A stretch of 64,000 nucleotides of DNA from the NCBI RefSeq assembly GCF_000379605.1, contig NZ_KB902702.1, forward strand, positions 210,922 through 274,921, given 5' to 3'. Each line of letters begins with the position of its first letter. Positions within the stretch are counted from its first letter, which is position 1. Origin of the DNA: Rhizobium giardinii bv. giardinii H152. Lineage in GTDB: Bacteria; Pseudomonadota; Alphaproteobacteria; Rhizobiales; Rhizobiaceae. Of this stretch, positions 35,500 through 46,394 are shown one piece after another. The translations under genes were made by a program, and so were the position numbers. The notes under the pieces are model-generated. The model made no database searches, was not told where the DNA came from, and saw only the letters and a program-made list of their open reading frames with translations.

Positions 35500-36012
35500 A
35501 TGGATGCGATAAGCAAAAGGCGCTTCACGCGCGGCATTCGCGGTTCAGTGGCGTTGTTCGCCGTGGTTGGCGCAGCGGCCGCCGGCGGATCATCGGCTTT
35601 CGCCGACGACTCGGTGAACACCGGCTACTTCGGCGGCGTGGCGATCATGGGATACGACACGGTAGCCTATTTCACCGAAGGCAGAGCGACGAAGGGCTCC
35701 GAGAAATTCTCCTACGAATGGCTGGGGACGCCGTGGCATTTCGCCAATGAGAAACACCGCGAAATGTTCATCACCGAACCAACCAAATATGCGCCTCAAT
35801 ATGGCGGTTACTGCGCGGGCGAGGTCGCGCTCGGGTCGGTCACGATCAATATCGATCCGGAAGCCTTCAAGATCATCGATGGCAAGCTCTACCTGATCTA
35901 CGCCAAGGACGCGGCGGAGTGGTTCGCCGCCCACGCGGCTGAGGAAGTGCCGAAGGCCGAGGAAAACTGGCCGAAGGTCGCCGCCAATCTCGAACTGGAC
36001 CAGTATCACTAA
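35500..36012 (+). CDS. exported YHS-domain protein
   Basis: A 170-residue protein with an N-terminal export signal (about 1–36, with KRRFTRG before the hydrophobic core) and a YHS-like domain: GGVAIMGYDTVAYFTEGRA, the WHFANEKHREMFITEP segment and YGGYCAGEVALG carrying one Cys. YHS domains are thought to bind metal; the exact role is unknown. GGAG lies 8 bases before the ATG at 35500. Second gene of the ankyrin–YHS pair. Confidence 0.88.
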   Translation: MDAISKRRFTRGIRGSVALFAVVGAAAAGGSSAFADDSVNTGYFGGVAIMGYDTVAYFTEGRATKGSEKFSYEWLGTPWHFANEKHREMFITEPTKYAPQYGGYCAGEVALGSVTINIDPEAFKIIDGKLYLIYAKDAAEWFAAHAAEEVPKAEENWPKVAANLELDQYH

Positions 36013-36029
36013 CCACGACGGGATCGCGT

Positions 36030-38204
36030 CTATTCCGTCGGTGAGAAGTGGAAGACCTTGCTGGAGTTGGCGTAGGTATAGCCGGTTTCGCCGGGCGGCT
36101 CTGTTCGCCTGTAGACCGGACCGCAATCGGCCTGACCGAAGGCATTTTCACTTTGCTCGCAGAGCATGTCCCTTTTGACGAAGACGCGCTCGGTCATCAT
36201 CTGCGTCATCGAGCGGAATGCCGCCTTGCCGTCGGGTTCGATCTGCATGAGCGCCGGGCTTCCCGAGGGCTCGGTCTTTCCCCGCAGGAGTTTGCCAACG
36301 ACGATGCTTGCGATCTCGTCACCGTTCAGCCGGTCACGCTCGTCGCCCTTGAAGCCGAACGGCCATTCCGGCAGGCCGGCCTCGCGCAGGGCATCGAGGA
36401 TGGAGGCGAGATCCCGCTCGTTGCGGAAATGGCCAAAGCTGAGCCGCCAGCCCGCCAGGCAATCGCTTCGGGGAAATAGGCGTAGACCATCGGCGACGAC
36501 CGCGCGGGCATCATCAATGCGACCGGCCCCGACATAGGCCAGAGCGAGCGGCGTTGCGAAATCGCCGTTGCCCGGCGAACCATCGCGAGCGCGTTCAAAA
36601 TTGTCGAAGGCCTTCGTGTTGTCGCGCAGCAGGTAAAAGACCAGACCTGCCGTGAGCCGATCAACGGCGGAGAGGTTCGGATCGTATCGCAGCGCGGTCT
36701 CGACGGCGACTGCAGCTTCGGCATGGTTGCCGGCAAACAATTGAACGTAGGCAACCGCCATTTGCGCTTCGGCATCGGCGGAGCCAAGCGACACGGCCTG
36801 CTGCGCCGTGGCGATCGCCTGCTCGTAGCGGCGGTCGACGACCTGCATGACGGCAAGAACGGCGTAGGGCGACGACAGGTCGGGATCGAGCGCCAGGGCG
36901 CGGCTCGCCTTGTCGTAGGCTCTTTTTCGCGCCAGCGCGCTTTGGAGGACGTCGTCGTAGGCGCTGCGCCAGACATAAGCGGTGGCCCGGGCGTCGGCTG
37001 CGAAGGCGTCTGCAAAACCCGGGTCGAGCGCCTCCGCCTTGTCAAAGAGCGCCAGAGCCTCGAGCATCCGGGACCGGCGACCGGTGCGCGCCGCCTGCTC
37101 GGCCCTCAGGTAGTAGTCATATGCTTCGAGATTTGCGGTCGGCGGACGGGCAAGCTGCTCGGTCTCGGACTGAGTGAGTTGCAGGCCGAGCGCTTCGGCG
37201 ATCTGCCGGCTCATTTCGTCCTGCAAGGTGAAGACGCTTCCCGCGGCGCGGTCAAATCGGTTCGCCCAGAGATGGTCGCCGCTTGCGGCATCGATCAGTT
37301 GCGCATTGACGCGGATTTTTTCGCCGGTCCGCTGCGCGCTGCCCTCGATAACGAAGCGGACGCCGAGATCGCGGCCGATTTCGGGCAGAACGCGGGCCTT
37401 ACCTTTGTAGGCGAACACCGAATTGCGGGCGATGACGTCAAGGTCCGAGAGCTTGGCGAGATCGGTGATCAGGTTGTCGGTAATGCCATCGGTGAAATAG
37501 TCCTGGTCCGGGTCGCCGCTCAAATTGATGAACGGCAACACCGCGACGGACAGCCGTTGCGGCGCAAACGCCCCTTGCCATGTAAACACAATTGCGACGG
37601 CCGTGATCAGCAGCGCTGCGACCGTTGCCAGGATCATGGCCCGTCGACCCGGTCGGCGTCCAGCGGTAACGACTTTTCCCGCCTGCGAGGGGTCGAGCAG
37701 AACGCGGTAGACGCGAACCGGGTCGGCGATATTTTTCAGGTGCTGCTCACCAAGAGCCGAGAAGCCGACATCGGCCTTGTGGACCGCGTGATCGAAGGCT
37801 GTGCCGGATATGCAGATGCCGCCGGGCTGGGCCAGCCCCTGCAGTCGGGCGGCGATGTTGACGCCGTCGCCATAGATGTCATCGCCCTCGACAATGATGT
37901 CGCCGAGATTGACGCCGATGCGAAACTGAATTCGCCGTGTCTCGGATACGCCCTGATCGCGGCCGGCCATTTTCCGCTGGATCGCCGCGGCACACTGGAC
38001 GGCGTCGACAATGCTCGCGAACTCAACCAGCGCACCATCGCCCATCAGCTTGATGATCCGGCCGTGGAACTCTTCGATAGCGGGATCGACCACCTCCCGG
38101 CGGCAGGCCTTCAGCCGGGCCAGCGTGCCGCCCTCGTCCTCTCCCATGAGCCGGCTGTAGCCGACCACATCGGAATCAACTATCGCGGTGAGCCGCCTCT
38201 CCAT
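36030..38204 (-). CDS. class III adenylate/guanylate cyclase with TolB-like and TPR region
   Basis: A 724-residue protein. The N-terminal class III cyclase domain (1–170) has metal-binding Asp in VDSDVVGYSRLMGEDEGG (10–12) and GDGALVEF (Asp56), plus DDIYGDGVNIAARLQGL. One transmembrane helix follows (about 190–215), then a TolB-like part (LSVAVLPFINLSGDPDQDYF) and a long TPR region (400–640). This is a common rhizobial architecture producing cAMP or cGMP in response to an unknown cue. The start at 38204 (MERRLTAIV) is the family start. Confidence 0.92.
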   Translation of the reverse strand: MERRLTAIVDSDVVGYSRLMGEDEGGTLARLKACRREVVDPAIEEFHGRIIKLMGDGALVEFASIVDAVQCAAAIQRKMAGRDQGVSETRRIQFRIGVNLGDIIVEGDDIYGDGVNIAARLQGLAQPGGICISGTAFDHAVHKADVGFSALGEQHLKNIADPVRVYRVLLDPSQAGKVVTAGRRPGRRAMILATVAALLITAVAIVFTWQGAFAPQRLSVAVLPFINLSGDPDQDYFTDGITDNLITDLAKLSDLDVIARNSVFAYKGKARVLPEIGRDLGVRFVIEGSAQRTGEKIRVNAQLIDAASGDHLWANRFDRAAGSVFTLQDEMSRQIAEALGLQLTQSETEQLARPPTANLEAYDYYLRAEQAARTGRRSRMLEALALFDKAEALDPGFADAFAADARATAYVWRSAYDDVLQSALARKRAYDKASRALALDPDLSSPYAVLAVMQVVDRRYEQAIATAQQAVSLGSADAEAQMAVAYVQLFAGNHAEAAVAVETALRYDPNLSAVDRLTAGLVFYLLRDNTKAFDNFERARDGSPGNGDFATPLALAYVGAGRIDDARAVVADGLRLFPRSDCLAGWRLSFGHFRNERDLASILDALREAGLPEWPFGFKGDERDRLNGDEIASIVVGKLLRGKTEPSGSPALMQIEPDGKAAFRSMTQMMTERVFVKRDMLCEQSENAFGQADCGPVYRRTEPPGETGYTYANSSKVFHFSPTE

Positions 38205-38336
38205 GTCTCTGCCCACCCTTTCGATCGTCGACAAGCGAAAGCCGGGCATTCTACCACGTCAAAGGCCCGCAGGCGCAGCTTCACCGACAAGCGGAAGAGC
38301 GATTATTGGGTCGCCGGATCAAATTGCTCGGGCCTA

Positions 38337-40163
<1,827 letters not shown>

Positions 40164-40165
40164 GG

Positions 40166-40816
40166 TCAGGCTCCCGAAAGGTCATAAGGTCGGGCAAGGA
40201 CGATGGCCCGGCCGGAGGAAAGGGTGAAGCGGACGGTGCCTTCGGCGACATTGGAAATCGTGCGCGAAGAACCGAACGGCAGATGGAAATCCGTAAGCGG
40301 ATAGCGGGCGCCCGTAATCGAGAGGCCGGCCAGCGTTTCAAGGCCGAGAACCGAAAACAGGCTGCCCTTCGGCAGGTCGATGTCGCACGTGCCGGGCAGC
40401 AGCGGATAGGCCTCTTCCTCGCCGGAGGTCAGAAGCACGTCGAGGCCGTCCTCGGCCAGCTTGACGGCGTAGAGAAGATGCATGAAGGCATGGTCGCTGC
40501 GCTCGCCGCCGAGCGCGCCGGCAAAGACCAAACGCCTTGCCCCACGCGCCACGGCTTCCGCCGTGGCGATCTCGCCGTCCGTCTCGTTCTTGGCGGCGGG
40601 ATAGGGCTGACGCGCAATGTCCGGCCATTCGTCGATCTGGGCCTGCGTCGTGGAATCGAAATCGCCGACCCAGAGCTCCGGCGAAAGCCCGAGCGCCTTG
40701 GCATGCCGCATGCCGCCATCGGCGGCGATGACGCGCGCGCCTCTCAGATGTCCCGCCAGACGATCCGTCGGCGTAAGCTCGCCGCCCATCAATATCACGA
40801 AAGCCTGTTTGCTCAT
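40166..40816 (-). CDS. thiamine pyrophosphokinase
   Basis: A 216-residue thiamin pyrophosphokinase converting thiamine to TPP with ATP. Features: RVIAADGGMRHAKALGLSPE near 28–47, LWVGDFDSTT, AKNETDGEIATAEA near 77 with the Asp pair, FAGALGGERSDHAFMHLLYA, and a C-terminal beta part. The start at 40816 (MSKQAFVILMGG) is the family start; the open frame upstream is repeat. It stands 2.7 kb from thiBPQ but on the other strand. Confidence 0.93.
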   Translation of the reverse strand: MSKQAFVILMGGELTPTDRLAGHLRGARVIAADGGMRHAKALGLSPELWVGDFDSTTQAQIDEWPDIARQPYPAAKNETDGEIATAEAVARGARRLVFAGALGGERSDHAFMHLLYAVKLAEDGLDVLLTSGEEEAYPLLPGTCDIDLPKGSLFSVLGLETLAGLSITGARYPLTDFHLPFGSSRTISNVAEGTVRFTLSSGRAIVLARPYDLSGA

Positions 40817-40875
40817 GGCGCAAGGCCATAGCTTAAACAGGGGCCGAAGGGGAAGAGGCGGGCGGGGTTTTGTTC

Positions 40876-41013
40876 CTCCCTCTTCTCCCCGGCGGGGAGA
40901 AAGTGGCGCGAAGCGCCGGATGAGGGGGTGCGGTTGGCGCCGAAATCGCCGCGGAGACCCCCTCATCGCCTCGCATGCGCTCGGCACTTCTCCCCGACGG
41001 GGAGAAGAGGGAG
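40876..41013. repeat. rhizobial palindromic mosaic repeat (copy 3)
   Basis: 138 bp with the two arms facing each other (CTCCCTCTTCTCCCC…CCGGATGAGGGG and CCCCTCATCGCC…GGGGAGAAGAGGGAG). It shares long identical stretches with 12437–12569. It lies between the thiamine kinase gene and marR. Confidence 0.8.
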
Positions 41014-41045
41014 ATTGACGCAAGCGGGTGGCCTATGAGGTGCTT

Positions 41046-41588
41046 TCAAGCGCCGGTTGCCGGCTTGTCGCCATGTCCGGCGTTTTCGCGGTTTTGATGG
41101 ATGCGTTCCATGCCGGCGACAAACTTGTCGAACAGGACGGCAAAGGCGGCGACATCGTCCGCCGGCCAGTCGGCGAGGATGGTTTCGATCACGCCGCGTT
41201 TGACCGCCTGCACCTCGCGCATCAGCTTCTTGCCGAGGTCGGTCATGACGACGATGATGCGCCGGGCATCGGCCTGCGAGGCTTCCCGCCGCAGGGCGCC
41301 GCGCGCCACCATGTCGGAGACGATGCGGCTGGCGCGCGAGGGGTCGATGCGCATGAAATCGGCGATCGTGCCGACCGTCACCTCGCCCTCCGGCTCGGCG
41401 CGGCGGACCGCATCGAGCACGTCGAGGTGGGAGATTTCCAGCCCCGGCGCGACATTGTCTATTGCCAGGCGGGCGAGCACCCGCCGCCCGACCAGAAGCC
41501 GCCAGCGCCCCATCGAACGGCCGATCAAGGCGCGGTGCGCCTCGCCATCTTCGCCGCCTGTCTTTTTTTCCGGTGTGTCGTGTTCCAT
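41046..41588 (-). CDS. MarR-family transcriptional regulator
   Basis: A 180-residue MarR-type winged-helix protein. The DNA-binding part shows LEISHLDVLDAVRRAEPEGE, then TVGTIADFMRIDPSRASRIV (recognition helix) and the wing RREASQADARRIIVVMTDLG. The start at 41588 (MEHDTPEKK) is chosen because the upstream frame crosses the promoter region. It diverges from the DHA2 exporter gene and probably represses it, with operator arms around the exporter's −35/−10. Confidence 0.9.
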   Translation of the reverse strand: MEHDTPEKKTGGEDGEAHRALIGRSMGRWRLLVGRRVLARLAIDNVAPGLEISHLDVLDAVRRAEPEGEVTVGTIADFMRIDPSRASRIVSDMVARGALRREASQADARRIIVVMTDLGKKLMREVQAVKRGVIETILADWPADDVAAFAVLFDKFVAGMERIHQNRENAGHGDKPATGA

Positions 41589-41646
41589 GAACGGACCATA
41601 GCAAAGCGCGACACCGCCATAAAGCCGGAATATGCGGTTCGCATAA

Positions 41647-41685
41647 ATGTGCTGTTGACAATTATATGCTAATAGCACATAAAAT
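41647..41685 (+). promoter_or_regulatory. exporter promoter with inverted-repeat operator
   Basis: TTGACA at 41655–41660 and a −10 around 41678–41685 (CATAAAAT). The inverted repeat ATGTGCT (41647–41653)/AGCACAT (41674–41680) flanks the −35, and the region has extra short palindromic repeats (TATGCT, AGCACATA). This fits MarR repression of the exporter. Confidence 0.6.
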
Positions 41686-41709
41686 GCCTACCGCAACCGG
41701 AGCCTTCCC

Positions 41710-43212
41710 ATGGACATGCACGCCGCACCGGCGCGGCTCGTTTCGAGCCACGCGCTTCGCCTGACGCTTTTCCTCTTCCTGATGACGGCGCTGTTCATGG
41801 CGACGCTGGACAACCAGATCGTCGCGACGGCGCTGCCGACCATCGTCGCCGAATTCGGCGAGATGGAGCGGTTCGGCTGGATCGGCTCGGCCTATCTGCT
41901 CGCCACCTGCGCGGTGATGCCGCTCTACGGCAAGCTCGGCGACCTGTTCGGCCGCAAATATGTGATGCTTGCGGCGGTGGCGATCTTCACGCTGGGATCT
42001 GTCGCCTGCGGTCTCGCCGTGTCGATGAACACGCTGATCGCGGCGCGTGTGCTGCAGGGGCTCGGTGGCGGCGGCATCATGGTGTCGATCTTCTCGATCA
42101 CCGCCGACCTGTTCGAGCCGCGCCAGCGCGCCCGCTACCAGAGCTATTCGAGCCTGGTGCTGATGGCGTCCGGCGCCATCGGCCCGGTGCTCGGCGGCAC
42201 GATGAGCGACCTGTTCGGCTGGCGGTCGATCTTCCTCGTCAATATCCCGATCGGGCTGCTCGTGATTGCCGGCCTGTTCTTCTTCCTGCCCTATCGCCGA
42301 CCGACGCGGCTGCCGACGATCGATTATGCCGGGGCGCTTCTCATCGCCGGCGCTGCGACCAGCGTCGTGCTCCTGGGCGACGGCGCGGAACTGTTCGGCT
42401 CGCTGTTTTCGCCAGGTAGCCTTGCGGTCGTCGTGATCGGCACGCTTTGCGTCGTCGCCTGGGTGCTGGTCGAGCGGCGCGCGCCGGAGCCGATCGTGCC
42501 GCTGACGCTGTTCCGCAACCCGACCTTCAGCCTGATGCTGGTGATTTCGCTGATGAGCGGCGCCGTCGGCATCGGCATGGTCAATTATTTCGCGCTGTTC
42601 CTGCAGACGACGACGGGCCTGACGCCGTCGGCGGCCGGGCTTCTCTTCGTCCTCTTGACGGGCGGCATCGTCGTCGGCTCGCTGACGGCGGGGCGGCTGA
42701 TAGCGCTCTCCGGCCGCTACAAGCCGTTTGCGATCGTCAGCGCCAGCCTGACGGCCCTGGCCTTGCTGATGTTCACGCAGGTCCACCCCGGGACGCCGCT
42801 CTTCATCATCGGCGCCATCATGGCGCTGCACGGCATCGGCATAGGTTTCGGCCAGCAGGTGCCGGTCATCGGCGTGCAGAACATGGCGTCGCGCGGCGAT
42901 GTCGGCGCTGCCACCGGTGCCGTGACCCTGTCGCGCATGGGTGGCGCCTCGATCGCCATCTCCATCTACGGCGCCATCATCGCCGCCGGTCTGGCACGCG
43001 GCGCAGTCTCGATCCCGGGCGTCGAGGACATCGAAAAGCTGACGCCGCTGATGCTTTCGGCACTGCCGGAGGCAACCCGCCGGCTGGTCGCCGAAAGCTA
43101 CACGGCCGCCTTCCAGCCGCTGTTTTTGACGGCCGTCGGTATCTCGCTGATCGCGCTTGTCTCGGCGATCAGCCTCAAGGCGGTGAAGTTGCCGCAGAAG
43201 GTGGTGGGTTGA
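41710..43212 (+). CDS. DHA2-family MFS drug exporter (EmrB/QacA type)
   Basis: A 500-residue transporter with about 14 membrane segments. Motif A-like GKLGDLFGRKYVMLAAV near 75–91 and motif D1 MATLDNQIVATALPTI near 30 mark the DHA2 (EmrB/QacA) group of proton-coupled exporters. The substrate is unknown. It is controlled, by its divergent neighbour and operator arms, by a MarR regulator. A hairpin-rich stretch follows the stop codon. Confidence 0.93.
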   Translation: MDMHAAPARLVSSHALRLTLFLFLMTALFMATLDNQIVATALPTIVAEFGEMERFGWIGSAYLLATCAVMPLYGKLGDLFGRKYVMLAAVAIFTLGSVACGLAVSMNTLIAARVLQGLGGGGIMVSIFSITADLFEPRQRARYQSYSSLVLMASGAIGPVLGGTMSDLFGWRSIFLVNIPIGLLVIAGLFFFLPYRRPTRLPTIDYAGALLIAGAATSVVLLGDGAELFGSLFSPGSLAVVVIGTLCVVAWVLVERRAPEPIVPLTLFRNPTFSLMLVISLMSGAVGIGMVNYFALFLQTTTGLTPSAAGLLFVLLTGGIVVGSLTAGRLIALSGRYKPFAIVSASLTALALLMFTQVHPGTPLFIIGAIMALHGIGIGFGQQVPVIGVQNMASRGDVGAATGAVTLSRMGGASIAISIYGAIIAAGLARGAVSIPGVEDIEKLTPLMLSALPEATRRLVAESYTAAFQPLFLTAVGISLIALVSAISLKAVKLPQKVVG

Positions 43213-43482
43213 GAAGTCTGATCATGACCTTTGTGAGAGGGTCGGAGCGAAGCGGAGGTGAGGGGTTCTTTTTCGCTGAAAAGAAAGTCCCCTCCCCAAC
43301 CCCTCCCCACAAGGGGGAGGGGCTTGACCGCGCAAGTGGTCGCCTCCGGCCACCAGTATCATCGAGGGGAGATTTCACGAGGTCCAGAGGGTGAAGCCTC
43401 TTGGCGTGTCGGAGCGATTGTCCGGAGGTCGCTCGTGGCCCCTTGCCAAGAATTTCACCGGCGTCTAAATCTTCTGCTGCTC
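43213..43482. repeat. repeat-rich region upstream of the TPP riboswitch
   Basis: Contains a hairpin at 43261–43293 (AGGGGTTCTTTT with AAAAGAAAGTCCCCT) and a GC hairpin at about 43300–43323 (CCCCTCCCC with GGGGGAGGGG). The first may terminate the exporter transcript. The rest looks like degraded mosaic repeat. A promoter for thiB must lie at the end of this stretch; I could not place it. Confidence 0.5.
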
Positions 43483-43581
43483 TAACGGGGTGCCGTTCGC
43501 TCTCTTGAACGTTCGGCTGAGAGGCTTTGACAAGCCAACCCGCGGAACCTGATCCGGTTTGCACCGGCGGAGGGATTAGAC
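43483..43581 (+). ncRNA. TPP riboswitch (THI element)
   Basis: The thi-box core is visible: ACGGGGTGCC at 43485, GGCTGAGAGG near 43515, then AACCCGCGGAACCTGATCCG and CACCGGCGGAGGGATTAGA. TPP binding is known to repress thiamine synthesis and transport genes. The thiB ATG lies about 50 nt downstream with AGGAGG, suggesting control of translation or transcription there. Confidence 0.95.
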
Positions 43582-43631
43582 GGCACATTTCAGCGCCCTA
43601 TTCCCAACACTTGGATTTAAAGGAGGCGCCG

Positions 43632-44642
43632 ATGCGCAAGGCATTCATTCCCTTTCTGGCGGCAATTGCCGCAATCACCACGGCGTCTTCCGTTGCGGCC
43701 GCCGACAGGACGCTGACCGTCTACACCTATGAAAGCTTCACCAGCGAATGGGGCCCGGCCGCCAAGGTTGCCGAAGCCTTCGAGAAGACCTGCGACTGCA
43801 AGGTCGAGTATGTCAGCGTCGCCGACGGCGTCGAGCTTTTGACCCGGCTGAAGCTCGAAGGTGCGGCCTCCAAGGCCGATATCGTGCTCGGCCTCGACAC
43901 CAATCTCGTCTCCGAAGCCAAGGCGACCGGTTTCTTCGCGCCGCATGGCCTCGATCTCTCCGCCGTCAAGGTGCCCGGCGGCTTCACCGACGATACCTTC
44001 GTTCCCTACGACTACGGCCACTTCGCAGTGATCTACGACACCGAGACGATGAAGGAGCCGCCGAAGAGCCTGAAGGAGTTGGTCGAGGGCGATCCCGCCC
44101 AGAAGATCGTCATCGAGGATCCGCGCACCTCGACGCCGGGCCTTGGTCTCTTGCTGTGGGTCAAGTCGGTCTATGGCGATCAGGCAGGTAGCGCCTGGGC
44201 GAAGCTCAAGGATCGCGTTCTGACGGTTACGCCCGGCTGGTCCGAGGCTTACGGCCTGTTCACCAAGGGCGAGGCGCCGATGGTGCTGTCCTACACCACC
44301 TCGCCCGCCTACCACATGGTGGCGGAAAACACCGAACGCTATCAGGCGGCGGCCTTTTCGGAAGGTCACTACATCCAGATCGAAGTGGCCGGCATGACGA
44401 AGAATGCCAAGGACCCGGCGCTTGCCAGGGATTTCCTTTCCTTCGCTACCGGACCGGAATTCCAGTCGATCATCCCGACGACCAACTGGATGATGCCGGT
44501 GGCCGCCACCAAGGAGCCGCTGCCGGATGCTTTCGGCAAGCTGGTCAATCCGGAAAAGACCTTCCTCATGTCCTCGGACGAGGTTGCCGCCAACCGCAAG
44601 GCCTGGATCGACGAGTGGCTCGCCGCCATGAGCAAGAACTGA
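43632..44642 (+). CDS. thiB: thiamine ABC transporter substrate-binding protein
   Basis: A 336-residue periplasmic thiamine-binding protein. A signal peptide (1–23, ending SSVAAA) precedes [20 protein letters not shown] and [19 protein letters not shown]. The start at 43632 follows AGGAGG. It heads thiB–thiP–thiQ, separated from thiP by a 108-bp spacer with a repeat. The operon is under the TPP riboswitch. Confidence 0.96.
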   Translation: MRKAFIPFLAAIAAITTASSVAAADRTLTVYTYESFTSEWGPAAKVAEAFEKTCDCKVEYVSVADGVELLTRLKLEGAASKADIVLGLDTNLVSEAKATGFFAPHGLDLSAVKVPGGFTDDTFVPYDYGHFAVIYDTETMKEPPKSLKELVEGDPAQKIVIEDPRTSTPGLGLLLWVKSVYGDQAGSAWAKLKDRVLTVTPGWSEAYGLFTKGEAPMVLSYTTSPAYHMVAENTERYQAAAFSEGHYIQIEVAGMTKNAKDPALARDFLSFATGPEFQSIIPTTNWMMPVAATKEPLPDAFGKLVNPEKTFLMSSDEVAANRKAWIDEWLAAMSKN

Positions 44643-44675
44643 GACAGCAGGTGATGATCGTTTCGTCTGTGCAAG

Positions 44676-44719
44676 TGCCCCTCTCCCCGCGAGCGGAGAG
44701 AGAGCGAGGGTGAGGGGCC
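44676..44719. repeat. GC-rich hairpin repeat between thiB and thiP
   Basis: TGCCCCTCTCCCCGC…GAGGGTGAGGGGC with arms that pair across a short AGAGAG-rich centre. It may be a processing or stabilising element between the abundant thiB message and thiP. Confidence 0.55.
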
Positions 44720-44750
44720 GGATAACGCATCGAAAACCGATAAGGCTCCT

Positions 44751-46394
44751 ATGATCGAGCGCATTGAGAGACGTTTCACGGTTGCCGCCGGCGCGCTCTG
44801 CCTCGGCGGCATCGTTCTGTTCGTCTGCCTCGCCGCCTATGCCCTGCTTGCCTTCGATGAGCCGGGTGCGGCGGGGCAAGCCGGCTTGTTCGACGCCTAT
44901 GTCTGGCGCGTCACGCGGTTCACGCTGCTGCAGGCCGCGCTGTCGACATTCCTGTCGATCATGCTCGCCATTCCCGTTGCCCGCGCGCTGGCGCGGCAAC
45001 CGTCCTTTCCCGCGCGTGTCTGGATCATCCGGTTGCTGGCGCTGCCGCTTGGCCTGCCGGCGCTGGTCGCCGCCCTGGGGCTGATCGGTATCTGGGGACG
45101 GCAGGGACTGCTCAACACGGCGCTTGCCTGGCTGGGGCTGGATCAGCCGATCAGCATCTACGGCCTGTCCGGCATCCTGCTGGCGCATGTGTTCTTCAAC
45201 CTGCCACTGGCCGCGCGGCTGATGCTCGGCGGGCTGGAACGGATTCCCGGCGAATACTGGCTGGTCGGCGCCAATCTCGGCATGCGGCCGCTTTCGATCT
45301 TCCGCTTCATCGAGTGGCCTGCCATTCGCGGACTGCTGCCGGGCATTGCCGGCCTGATCTTCATGCTCTGCATCACCAGCTTCACCCTGGTGCTGACGCT
45401 CGGCGGCGGGCCGGCGGCGAGTACCATCGAGGTGGCGATCTATCAGGCGCTGCGCTTCGATTTCGATCCGCCGCGTGCGATCGCCCTGTCGCTGCTACAG
45501 ATTGCCCTGACGGGGGTGTTGCTGGTGGCGATGCGCCTGTTGACGCCAAGCGTGGAGGAAGGCCATGGCAGCGGCCGCGAGGTCAGGCGCTTCGACGGCC
45601 GCAATCTCTCCGGCAAGGCGGGCGACGGCCTGGCCATCGTATTGGCCGTGCTGTTCCTTGCACTGCCGCTCGGCTCCGTCATCGCCTCCGGTCTGCAGTC
45701 CGATCTCTGGAAGCTCATGGGTGATCCGATGGCGCAGCGGGCCTTTGTCACCAGCCTTGTCATTGCGTTTGTGTCAGGCACGCTCTGCGTCGCGGCGACG
45801 GCGCTGATGATCCGTTCGCGGCAGGTCGCGCTCGCGCCGAGACGCCCACCGAAGCTCAATCGCGGATTTGCCGGCCTTATTTCCATGAGTGCGTCGCTGG
45901 TGCTGCTGGTGCCGCCCGTCGTGCTGGGGGCGGGGTGGTTCCTGCTGCTGCGGCCGCTCGGCGATGTCGCCGCCTTTGCGCCGCTGCTGGTCATCCTGAT
46001 CAACATGCTGATGGCGCTGCCCTTCGTCTACCGCGTGCTGGAGCCGGCCATGGCAAGCCATTCGGCCCGCACCGGCAGGCTTGCCGCGAGCCTCGGTCTC
46101 GGCGGCTGGCACCGGCTGCGGTTTGTCGACTGGCCGGTGCTGCGCAGGCCGGTGCTGATGGCGCTGTCCTTTGCCTGCGCCCTGTCGCTCGGCGATCTCG
46201 GCGCCGTGGCGCTGTTCGGGTCGCAGGATATGGTCACGCTGCCCTGGCTGCTCTATAGCCGGATGGGCAGCTACCGCTCCACCGATGCGGCGGGGCTTGC
46301 GCTGTTTCTCGGCCTGGTCTGCCTCGCGCTGACCATCGCCGGCACGCCATCTGCGGCGAAGTATGACCAGGGGAGCAAAAATGCCGCAGCGTGA
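44751..46394 (+). CDS. thiP: thiamine ABC transporter permease ThiP
   Basis: A 547-residue double-length permease with about twelve membrane segments, made from two fused binding-protein-dependent transport domains. EAA-like loops are visible near VGANLGMRPLSIFRFIEWP and again at LAASLGLGGWHRLRFVDWP. It forms the channel for thiamine uptake with ThiB and ThiQ. Its last 14 bp overlap the start of thiQ. Confidence 0.95.
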   Translation: MIERIERRFTVAAGALCLGGIVLFVCLAAYALLAFDEPGAAGQAGLFDAYVWRVTRFTLLQAALSTFLSIMLAIPVARALARQPSFPARVWIIRLLALPLGLPALVAALGLIGIWGRQGLLNTALAWLGLDQPISIYGLSGILLAHVFFNLPLAARLMLGGLERIPGEYWLVGANLGMRPLSIFRFIEWPAIRGLLPGIAGLIFMLCITSFTLVLTLGGGPAASTIEVAIYQALRFDFDPPRAIALSLLQIALTGVLLVAMRLLTPSVEEGHGSGREVRRFDGRNLSGKAGDGLAIVLAVLFLALPLGSVIASGLQSDLWKLMGDPMAQRAFVTSLVIAFVSGTLCVAATALMIRSRQVALAPRRPPKLNRGFAGLISMSASLVLLVPPVVLGAGWFLLLRPLGDVAAFAPLLVILINMLMALPFVYRVLEPAMASHSARTGRLAASLGLGGWHRLRFVDWPVLRRPVLMALSFACALSLGDLGAVALFGSQDMVTLPWLLYSRMGSYRSTDAAGLALFLGLVCLALTIAGTPSAAKYDQGSKNAAA

